NCBI RefSeq assembly: GCF_900289115.1
Contig: NZ_LT985196.1
Coordinates: 795,670-859,669 of the forward strand
Direction: 5' to 3'
From: Janibacter massiliensis
Lineage (GTDB): Bacteria > Actinomycetota > Actinomycetes > Actinomycetales > Dermatophilaceae
Length of the DNA: 64,000 nt
The translations under genes and the position numbers were made by a program. Positions within the stretch are counted from its first letter, which is position 1; each line of letters begins with the position of its first letter. The notes below the pieces were generated by a model, which made no database searches, was not told where the DNA came from, and worked only from the letters and a program-made list of their open reading frames with translations. Positions 55,154 through 64,000 of the stretch are shown piece by piece.

Positions 55154-56509
55154 TCAGTTCTTGATCCAGCCGAAGCGGACGATCGTCAGCTCCGCCGAGG
55201 CGCCCTTGGCGACGTTGGCGAAGACCTCCACGGTGTCGGCCTCGACGGCCGAGCCCGTCGTCGGGCTCTGCTTGAAGTACATGCCCTTGACGCCGTCCTT
55301 GAGCAGGAAGGTCGGCTTGGCCGACTTCGGCATCCGCGCGCTCGGCTCCCAGCGCCAGCGGGCCACCCGCTCGCCGTCCTTGCGGAACTCGACGTACACA
55401 GACTCCAGCACCGAGAAGTCGGGGCTGTCGAGCTGGATGCGCACGCCCATCGTGCGACCGTCGCCGGGGGCGGCGAAGGCCACACCCATGTACTGGCTGC
55501 CGGTGAGGCCGCCACCCTTCGGCGTCCCGGCGATCGTCAGCCCGGCAGCGTTGCGGACGTAGGACCCCGCGGTGATCGACTGGCCGCTGTCGCCGCGGGT
55601 GACGTTCATGCGCTTCGTCCACGCCGAGTCGGCGGTCGGGAGGTCGGTCGGGCTCACGTTGACGATCTCGACGGCGCGCGTGGGGTCCGGCTCGATGTGG
55701 GCGGTGTGGTCCCGGGCGGCGGACGCCGCAGCGCGGGCGCGCGGCGAGGGCTCCGGCGAGCGGGACGCGAGGATGAAGACCCACGTGTTGTCGACGACCT
55801 CGACGTAGTGGGGGATGAGGCCCGCGTCCCGCGTCATCGCCCGGATGCGGTCGACGCCGAACATCGCGGTGTGGCCCCAGACGCCCTCGAGGCGGCCGAG
55901 CAGCGGGACGGAGTAGAGCAGGTCGGCGCCGTCGGGCAGCGCGTCCGCCAGCGTCTTCACCGCTGCGGCCGGGTCGGGCACGTGCTCGATGACCTCGCAG
56001 CACATGAGGAGGGTCGCGCCCATCTCCTCGACCTCGTCCCGGGTGACCTCGTACAGGTCGCCCACCTCGACGTTCGCGCGGTCGCCGAAGCCGTTGAGCT
56101 CGAGCATCTCGCGCGTCGCGACGACGTTGCCCTCGACGAGGTCGACGCCCTTGTACGCGCCCAGGTCCGCCCCGCGCATGAGCATCGTCGCCAGGAACCC
56201 GCGGCCGATGCCGATCTCGAAGAGGCGCTCGCCGGGCGTGAAGTAGTCGAGGGTGCGGCGGTAGCGCGTGACGTTCGCCGGCGACTCGTACATCGCGCGG
56301 TGGGTCGGGCCCAGGTGCTTGCCGGACGTCGGCGGCTCGTACCAGTCGGCCGCCAGCTGGCGCTCGGACTCGATCCGGAGGGCGTCCGCCTTGGCCGAGG
56401 GGCCGTTCCCGATCTGCTCGAGCAGGTGGGCGTGCTCCCAGCCCCTGGCGACGAGGGCGGCCTCGAGGGGGTCGCTCGGCTGCAGAGGGGTGGTGGTGTC
56501 CTGGGTCAT
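55154..56509 (-). CDS. SAM-dependent methyltransferase with C-terminal beta-sandwich domain
   Basis: A 451-residue protein. Residues about 85-250 form a class I methyltransferase: FEIGIGRGFLATML (motif I), GVDLVEGNV, and LLMCCEVIEHVPDPAAAVKT. The last ~170 residues form a separate, probably carbohydrate-binding-like domain (for example DSPDFSVLESVYVEFRKDGE). Similar two-domain proteins sit in polysaccharide or cell-surface clusters; the O-antigen-ligase-like gene next to it fits. The substrate is unknown. Confidence 0.8.
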   Translation of the reverse strand: MTQDTTTPLQPSDPLEAALVARGWEHAHLLEQIGNGPSAKADALRIESERQLAADWYEPPTSGKHLGPTHRAMYESPANVTRYRRTLDYFTPGERLFEIGIGRGFLATMLMRGADLGAYKGVDLVEGNVVATREMLELNGFGDRANVEVGDLYEVTRDEVEEMGATLLMCCEVIEHVPDPAAAVKTLADALPDGADLLYSVPLLGRLEGVWGHTAMFGVDRIRAMTRDAGLIPHYVEVVDNTWVFILASRSPEPSPRARAAASAARDHTAHIEPDPTRAVEIVNVSPTDLPTADSAWTKRMNVTRGDSGQSITAGSYVRNAAGLTIAGTPKGGGLTGSQYMGVAFAAPGDGRTMGVRIQLDSPDFSVLESVYVEFRKDGERVARWRWEPSARMPKSAKPTFLLKDGVKGMYFKQSPTTGSAVEADTVEVFANVAKGASAELTIVRFGWIKN

Positions 56510-56581
56510 CCGGTCATGTCCTTGTCGGTGTCGATCGTGCGGGTCGTCGAGCGCGTTCCAGCCATCCTCGCAGAGGGCCGG

Positions 56582-57901
56582 TCAGATCACCGGAGTGTTC
56601 CGTCGGCGTTCCTCGTCCAGGAGGGCCCGGCGGGCGGCCCGGGTGGTCGGCGGCTCGTCGGGGCGCATCCGGGAGCGCCCGCCTCGGGCCGTGACCGCCA
56701 GTCCGAGCATGATCCAGAAGGCGATGGCGATGCGGACGGCGTTCGCCGGGTCGTCCAGGAGCGAGACCGTGAGGAAGCCGACGAGGCCGGCCCCGATCGC
56801 GCCGGCCTCGAGCGAGCGGCGCTGCGCGGCCCGCGCGACCGTCAGGAGCGCGACGAAGGTGATGAGGCCCATCGCCAGGAACCCGAGCGGGCCGGTCTCG
56901 AGCAGCCAGTTGAGCCAGAGGTTGTGGGCGTGCTGGAACTTGAGCGAGTCGTCGAGCCGAGCCTGCAGGGCGGCGCCGCCGTGTCCCATCCCGACCCCGA
57001 GCGGGTGCCCGAGCGCGATGTCGACCGCGGCCCGGTAGACCCGGCCGCGCACACCGAGGCTCGCCCCCGACACGGCGAGGCCGACGAGCGCGACGAACCC
57101 CAGGGCGAAGGTCCCGACGAGCACCGTGACGATCGCGCGCCAGTTCGCGCGCCGCAGGGCGAACCACGCGAGCAGGCCGAGCACGGCGGCGACGTACGCG
57201 GCGCGGGAGAAGGTGAGCAGGAGTGCGATGTATCCGGCGGCGACGATGGCCAGCGAGACGACCTTGGGGGCGTGGTCGACCTGCGAGAGGGCGGCGGCCG
57301 CCGCGAGCGGGAGGAACAGCAGGAGGAACGCCGCGAGGAGGTTCGGGTTCGTCATCGTGCCGATGACCCGGATCATCGCGTCGGGGTTCGTGCACGCGTC
57401 GGAACGGCCGTCGAGCGAGGCGCGGCAGAAGCCGGTCGGCTTGTCGTTGGCGAACTGGCTCAGGGCCGTGAGCGCGGCGGCGGACACGACGACGAGCGCG
57501 AGGATCCGCAGGGCGTTCCAGCTGTCCGGGAGGCCGCGGCGGATGCCGACGGTGAGGTAGAAGATCGCGACGACCGTGATGAGCCCGCGCCAGCTGGACC
57601 AGCCGACGCCGGTCCACGCGCACGTGATCGTCGCGGCGACGACGAGCAGGAGCACCGGGATGTCCAGGGGCGTGCGCCATCGGCTGGGCCGCAGACCGGC
57701 GACGATGAGGGCGATGAGGCCGAGGGCCGTGATGACGCGGATCGGGGTGATGAACAGGAAGATCGGGTCGTCGGGCAGGACGTCGACCGTGGCCTCGAGG
57801 AGGGCGGCGACGAGGGCCAGGAGCGCGACCGCGGTGGCCGCTCCGGGGACGAGCCCGGGGTCTGGCAGGTTGCTCCGTCGTGTCTCGACGCTCGTCGCCA
57901 C
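56582..57901 (-). CDS. O-antigen ligase-like (Wzy/WaaL) polymerase
   Basis: A 439-residue polytopic protein with about 11-12 membrane helices and a periplasmic loop containing MTNPNLLAAFLLLFLPLAAA and GMGHGGAALQARLDD, then FQHAHNLWLNWLLETGPLGF, the Wzy_C/O-antigen ligase signature (HAHN). It polymerises or transfers undecaprenyl-linked glycan at the cell surface. The GTG at 57901 was selected because AAAGGGG lies 8 nt upstream; an in-frame ATG 36 nt earlier lacks such a site. Confidence 0.85.
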   Translation of the reverse strand: MATSVETRRSNLPDPGLVPGAATAVALLALVAALLEATVDVLPDDPIFLFITPIRVITALGLIALIVAGLRPSRWRTPLDIPVLLLVVAATITCAWTGVGWSSWRGLITVVAIFYLTVGIRRGLPDSWNALRILALVVVSAAALTALSQFANDKPTGFCRASLDGRSDACTNPDAMIRVIGTMTNPNLLAAFLLLFLPLAAAAALSQVDHAPKVVSLAIVAAGYIALLLTFSRAAYVAAVLGLLAWFALRRANWRAIVTVLVGTFALGFVALVGLAVSGASLGVRGRVYRAAVDIALGHPLGVGMGHGGAALQARLDDSLKFQHAHNLWLNWLLETGPLGFLAMGLITFVALLTVARAAQRRSLEAGAIGAGLVGFLTVSLLDDPANAVRIAIAFWIMLGLAVTARGGRSRMRPDEPPTTRAARRALLDEERRRNTPVI

Positions 57902-57999
57902 GACATGACCCCTTTCCCGCCGACGTCCCAGGGCCACTCCATGACCCGTCTGTTCCCGGCGAGCGTATCGGCCGGGTGTGGGCGCGGCACGTCACCCCG

Positions 58000-58242
58000 T
58001 CGGGCGGCCCGGATGGCCTGCGGCGGGGCGCCGATCCCACGCCGCCCGCGCGGGCAGCGGCGGGCCAGGCGGGCGACCGCCGTGGCGGCGCCGGCGGTGC
58101 CGAGGCTGCCGACGAGCATCGTCAGGCAGCCGATCGGCAGGCAGCACCCGCCGACCGTGACCCGGGTGCCGCCGCGCGTGCGGGTGCTCCAGTGGGGGAA
58201 GGGGAGGAGGCCCCCACGGCTGCGGTCGGTCGGCTGCGTCAT
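58000..58242 (-). CDS. Small putative membrane protein, 3' end unresolved
   Basis: The ATG at 58242 has TAGCGT 7 nt upstream on the minus strand, the same leaderless layout as proven-looking genes here. The first 70 residues (TQPTDRSRGGLLPFPHWSTR, VTVGGCCLPIGCLTMLVG) include one hydrophobic helix and Cys pair. The frame then runs open far into the ligase gene in the wrong frame, so the true end is unclear; a one-base error would close it near 58000. No function can be assigned. Confidence 0.4.
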
Positions 58243-58304
58243 GCCCGGCACGCTACGCGGCGACGGGGGTGCAGGCTTCACCCGAGAGGGCGAGACACGG
58301 GCGG

Positions 58305-58325
58305 GTTGAGCGGAATAGGCTCAAC
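58305..58325. promoter_or_regulatory. HAIR element (HspR site) upstream of clpB
   Basis: GTTGAGC-N7-GCTCAAC is a perfect inverted repeat that closely matches the HAIR consensus CTTGAGT-N7-ACTCAAG, the operator of the heat-shock repressor HspR. The spacer GGAATAG overlaps a probable -10. It lies 51 bp before the clpB start. Confidence 0.85.
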
Positions 58326-58376
58326 TTCGAGCCGGTTGCAGCAAGCAGGTCCCGATCCACCCCCAAGGAGACGCCC

Positions 58377-60959
<2,583 letters not shown>

Positions 60960-60979
60960 GCGGCGGGGGCGAGGGCCAG

Positions 60980-60985
60980 TACGGT
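60980..60985 (+). promoter_or_regulatory. -10 box TACGGT before lprG
   Basis: TACGGT ends 6 nt before the lprG-like ATG at 60992, indicating a separate leaderless promoter after clpB. Confidence 0.55.
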
Positions 60986-60991
60986 GTCGCC

Positions 60992-61684
60992 ATGCTGCGC
61001 CGCACCGCACTCGCCCTCGTCCCCCTCGCCGTCGTCGCGGGGGCGGCGGGTTGCTCCCGGACCCCCGAGGCCGCACCGCCGGACCAGGCGCTGAGCACCG
61101 CGAAGCAGCGCCTCGACGAGGCCTCGACCGTCCACGTCGAGCTGACCTCGCAGGGCGTGCCGAAGGGCAAGAACGGGGTCACCGCGGCCAAGGGCGACGG
61201 GATCGTCAGCGCCACCCAGCCGAAGTTCGAGGGTGAGGTCACCGCCACGATCCAGGGCAACAACGGCGCCGTGCGCATCATCGCCATCGGCGAGAAGACG
61301 TGGATGTCCTTCTTCACGGAGGAGTACAACCCGATCGACCTCTCCGAGCTCGGCGCCCCGAACCCGTCCGGCTTCTTCGTCCCCGAGAAGGGCCTCTCCC
61401 GCCTGCTCACCGAGACCACGGGCGTGAGCGCGGGCGAGGCGAAGCGGCAGGGCGACACCGTCCTCCAGACCTACACCGGCACCCTGCCCGGCGCGCCGGT
61501 CGACGACCTCCTGGGTCTCGGCGACGGCAAGGGCACCTTCCAGGTCACCTACGGGATCGACCAGGCCTCGGGCGAGCTGCGCACCGCCGACATCAGCGGA
61601 CCCTTCTGGACCGGGTCGACCTCGACGTACACGGTGAAGCTGTCCGACTACGGCAAGCCCGTGACGATCGAGACCCCGCGATGA
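60992..61684 (+). CDS. lprG: LprG-family lipoprotein (LppX_LprAFG)
   Basis: A 230-residue lipoprotein with lipobox VAGAAGC (Cys21) and a mature domain of the LppX/LprA/F/G fold, whose hydrophobic pocket binds acylated lipids (DEASTVHVELTSQGVPKG, GDTVLQTYTGTLPGAPV). Mycobacterial LprG works with the MFS protein P55 to move triacylglycerols across the envelope. The next gene overlaps by four bases (ATGA) and is an MFS transporter, so the pair appears conserved. Confidence 0.85.
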   Translation: MLRRTALALVPLAVVAGAAGCSRTPEAAPPDQALSTAKQRLDEASTVHVELTSQGVPKGKNGVTAAKGDGIVSATQPKFEGEVTATIQGNNGAVRIIAIGEKTWMSFFTEEYNPIDLSELGAPNPSGFFVPEKGLSRLLTETTGVSAGEAKRQGDTVLQTYTGTLPGAPVDDLLGLGDGKGTFQVTYGIDQASGELRTADISGPFWTGSTSTYTVKLSDYGKPVTIETPR

Positions 61685-63429
61685 CCGGTCACGGCGGGCG
61701 GCGGGGCGTCATCGCCGCGCCCCCCGTCGTGCTGCTCGGGATCGCCGCCGTGGCCGTGGCCCTCGCCGCGGCCGACACGTACGTCGTCGTCCTCGCCCTC
61801 ACGGACATGATGGCCGGCGTCGGGATCGGGCTCGACGCGTTGCAGCGGGCGACCCCGATCCTGTCCGGCTTCCTCCTGGGGTACATCTCGGTGCTGCCGC
61901 TCGTCGGACGCCTGTCCGACCTCGTCGATCGCCGCCGGATCCTCCTGTGGTGCCTCGTCGCCTTCGCCGTCGGCTCGGCGGTGACAGCCGTCGCGGTCGA
62001 GCTGCCCGTCCTCGTCGCCGGCCGGGTCGTCCAGGGCGCCGGCGGCGGCGGGCTCGTGCCGGCGACGCTGGCGCTCGTCGCCGACCTGTGGCCGCCCGGG
62101 AAGCGAGGGGTGCCGCTGGGGATGGTCGGCGCGGTGCAGGAGATCGGGTCGGTCCTGGGCCCGGTGCTCGGGGCGGCGGTCCTCGCGATCGCCGACTGGC
62201 GCGCCATCTTCTGGCTCAACGTCGTCCTCGCGATCGTCCTCGCGCTCCTCGTCGCAGTCGTGCGGCCGGTCGGTGCCCGGCAGACCGCCGATGGGCCCGA
62301 CCCCGACGGCGCCCAGGCACCGGCCCCGACGACCTCGCCCACCCGGCGGTGGGCAGGGGCCGGCGTCGGAGCTCTCGCGCTCGCGACGGGCCTGCTCGCC
62401 CTCGCCGCGCCGGCCGTTTTGGCCACCGACGTGACCTTCGGGATCCCGTTCGTGCCCTTCGTCGGCGACTCGCGCGTCCTCACCCCCGTCGGCATGGCGG
62501 CCCTCGCGCTCGCCGTCGGGTGGCTCGTCCTCGAGGCACCGAGGTGGCTGCCCGTGCTGCGCCGCGCCGACGTACCGGGCGCGATCCTTCTCGGCGGGGC
62601 GCTCGGCTGCGTCGTCCTCACCTTCGCCGCGGCCGACCCCGCGCGCGAGGTCGTGGGTCCGCTCGGCTGGGTGCTCCTGCCGGTCGGGCTCGCCCTCGCC
62701 GTCCTCTACGCGTGGCGCGCGCGCCGGGTGCCGGCGCCGCTCGTCCCGCGGGAGGCGCTGCAGGGGCGCGCCCGGTTCGCCCTCGCCGTGAGCGCGCTGT
62801 CCGGGGTGGCGCTCGTCGCGGTCGTCGTCGACGTCCCGCTGCTGGCCCGGGTGGCGATCGGCGCGACCCAGGAGGAGGCTGCGCTCGTCCTCGTGCGCTT
62901 CCTCGTCGCGGTGCCGCTCGGCGCACTCGCCGGCGGGTGGATGCTGCGCCGCGCTGGCGCGGGCACGGTCGCCGGTCTGGGGCTCTTCCTCGCGGCGCTC
63001 GGGCTGCTGACGATGTCGACCTGGGGCAAGGACGCGCTCGACGCGTGGTTCGCCACCCCCGTCCTCGTCGTCGTCGGGCTCGGCCTCGGGCTCGCTCTGG
63101 CACCGGTCAACGACGCCGCGCTCGCCGATGCCCCGGCGGACGCCCACGGCACGGCGTCGGCGCTCGTCGTCGTGGCCCGGATGGTCGGGATGGTCGTCGG
63201 CCTGGCTCTGCTCACGGCCGTCGGGCTCCACCAGTACTACGAGGCCGTCGGCCGGCTGGCGGACAAGACGGACGGGGGCGCGCTCGTCGACGCGGCCGTC
63301 GTCCAGGTCCGCACCGTCTTCCTCGGGGCGGCGCTCGCCGCGGCCCTCGGCGGACTCGCGGCCTTCCTCCGGCTCGGGGTCCGGCCGCCCAGGCGCACCG
63401 ACGTGCCGGACGGGATCCCCGCGGCCTGA
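61681..63429 (+). CDS. MFS transporter, P55-like partner of LprG
   Basis: A 582-residue MFS protein with about 14 helices. The membrane-entry segment ADTYVVVLALTDMMAGVG aligns with P55's first helix; LVGRLSDLVDRRRILLWCLV is motif A and AGRVVQGAGGGGLVPATLAL motif C. It is longer than mycobacterial P55 (about 520) because of a proline-rich central loop. Coupled to lprG by ATGA overlap, it probably exports lipid or drugs with LprG. Confidence 0.85.
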   Translation: MTGHGGRRGVIAAPPVVLLGIAAVAVALAAADTYVVVLALTDMMAGVGIGLDALQRATPILSGFLLGYISVLPLVGRLSDLVDRRRILLWCLVAFAVGSAVTAVAVELPVLVAGRVVQGAGGGGLVPATLALVADLWPPGKRGVPLGMVGAVQEIGSVLGPVLGAAVLAIADWRAIFWLNVVLAIVLALLVAVVRPVGARQTADGPDPDGAQAPAPTTSPTRRWAGAGVGALALATGLLALAAPAVLATDVTFGIPFVPFVGDSRVLTPVGMAALALAVGWLVLEAPRWLPVLRRADVPGAILLGGALGCVVLTFAAADPAREVVGPLGWVLLPVGLALAVLYAWRARRVPAPLVPREALQGRARFALAVSALSGVALVAVVVDVPLLARVAIGATQEEAALVLVRFLVAVPLGALAGGWMLRRAGAGTVAGLGLFLAALGLLTMSTWGKDALDAWFATPVLVVVGLGLGLALAPVNDAALADAPADAHGTASALVVVARMVGMVVGLALLTAVGLHQYYEAVGRLADKTDGGALVDAAVVQVRTVFLGAALAAALGGLAAFLRLGVRPPRRTDVPDGIPAA

Positions 63430-63430
63430 G

Positions 63431-64000
63431 TCAGACGTTGCCCGGCAGCTGCTCCCCGGTGAGCAGGCCGGCGAGGACGTCGGCCACCTCCCCGGTCGCC
63501 TCGTACATCGGCATGTGCCCGACGCCCTCGATCATCGTCAGGTGCGCCCACGGCATCGTCGCGTGGTACTCCCGGACCCACCGGTGCGAGATGAGCCGGT
63601 CGCGTCGGCCCGCGACGACATGGGTCGGGACGGAGGCGAAGGCTGCGAGCGAGGCATCCTCGTCGAGTCGGTTCAGGGCCCCGAAGTAGAGCCCTGTGGT
63701 GCGCGCCGACGTCCGCCGCATGATCCGCCCCGCGGCGGCGACGTGCTCGGGGTCCGGGTTCGGGCCGAAGGTGTTGCGGACCATCTGGGCGCTGAGCCCG
63801 GGGATCCGGGGGACCGGCCCGGGGATCCGGGTCAGGACCCGCATGGCCATCGCCTCACCGCGGATGGCCTTGCGCTGCGAGAGGTTCGGTGCGGTCGCGA
63901 CGAGGGCGACGCCGGCCAGGCGCGAGGCGACCTCGTCCGGGTACAGCCCACCCCACGCCATGACCGTCATGCCGCCCATCGAGTGCCCGGCGAGGACGAT
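63431..64000 (-). CDS. Alpha/beta hydrolase (5' end outside the window)
   Basis: The 190 C-terminal residues of an alpha/beta hydrolase. The frame begins at the window edge inside the strand-nucleophile elbow (IVLAGHSMGGMTVM), continues with a cap domain, FASVPTHVVAGRRDRLISHR (acidic residue) and MIEGVGHMPMYEATGEV (catalytic His). Substrate unknown. It converges with the MFS gene with one base between stop codons. Confidence 0.8.
   Translation of the reverse strand: MVLAGHSMGGMTVMAWGGLYPDEVASRLAGVALVATAPNLSQRKAIRGEAMAMRVLTRIPGPVPRIPGLSAQMVRNTFGPNPDPEHVAAAGRIMRRTSARTTGLYFGALNRLDEDASLAAFASVPTHVVAGRRDRLISHRWVREYHATMPWAHLTMIEGVGHMPMYEATGEVADVLAGLLTGEQLPGNV

Noticed and set aside
55035-55562. A plus-strand ORF beginning inside tRNA-Ser (GCU)
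   Set aside because: Covers a tRNA and a terminator, and is antisense of the methyltransferase.

Overview
The window is very GC-rich, densely packed chromosomal DNA from an actinobacterium. The gene set points to Micrococcales, probably the Intrasporangiaceae/Dermatophilaceae group (inference): a FadE5-type acyl-CoA dehydrogenase, an EtfD-type Fe-S reductase, FolP2, an LprG lipoprotein followed by an MFS pump, a CopD-CtaG fusion and an HspR-type HAIR site. Many genes start 6-8 nt after a TANNNT box, which is the signature of leaderless mRNAs. The first ~146 bases are not chromosomal: bases 100-146 match an Illumina P7/Nextera i7 adapter, so the contig begins with an artefact that truncates the first gene.

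Layout. 0.15-9.9 kb: a ferredoxin reductase with a large operator over its start, an SDR, a KatE-type catalase divergent from an orphan LuxR-type regulator, a lipase-like hydrolase, a second SDR, and a peroxide-defence operon ahpC-ahpF-cupin behind a PerR-like box. 9.9-21.3 kb: an intergenic palindrome plus 19-bp repeats, a frameshifted phoD, an APC permease, CopD-CtaG, a luciferase-like oxidoreductase, small envelope proteins and a FadE5-like dehydrogenase. 21.3-28.6 kb: an accessory stretch of lower GC ending at tRNA-Gly. It holds a Phd/RelE toxin-antitoxin pair, a PD-(D/E)XK-like protein, a decaying operon with an Mrr nuclease fragment and an Abi-C/HEPN-like protein, and a protein joining an EVE/PUA-like domain to a PD-(D/E)XK nuclease. 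It looks like a small, partly eroded defence region.

28.7-43 kb: a DHA2 exporter, nadE, a DUF2079 membrane protein, dcd, an amidase, a four-gene osmoprotectant ABC importer, a membrane-anchored EEP phosphatase and a 3-hydroxyisobutyryl-CoA hydrolase-like protein. 43-49 kb: a giant EtfD-like membrane Fe-S protein with a long repetitive tail, the cysK-cysE cysteine operon, a cluster of nested inverted repeats and a YtxH protein. 49-58 kb: two tRNA-Ser genes, a phytase-like esterase, aroQ-folP2, a cold-shock protein, an LCP ligase, a methyltransferase and an O-antigen-ligase-like protein. 58-64 kb: clpB under a HAIR element, an lprG-MFS pair, and an alpha/beta hydrolase cut by the window end.

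Functional links. The acyl-CoA dehydrogenase (18.7-20.6 kb) and the EtfD-like reductase (43.1-46.6 kb) carry almost the same operator (GTAAGCG-NN-CGCTCAC), which suggests joint control of beta-oxidation and its electron outlet. AhpC, AhpF, KatE and the cupin form an oxidative-stress block. LprG with its MFS partner, the LCP protein, the ligase and the methyltransferase point to envelope work.
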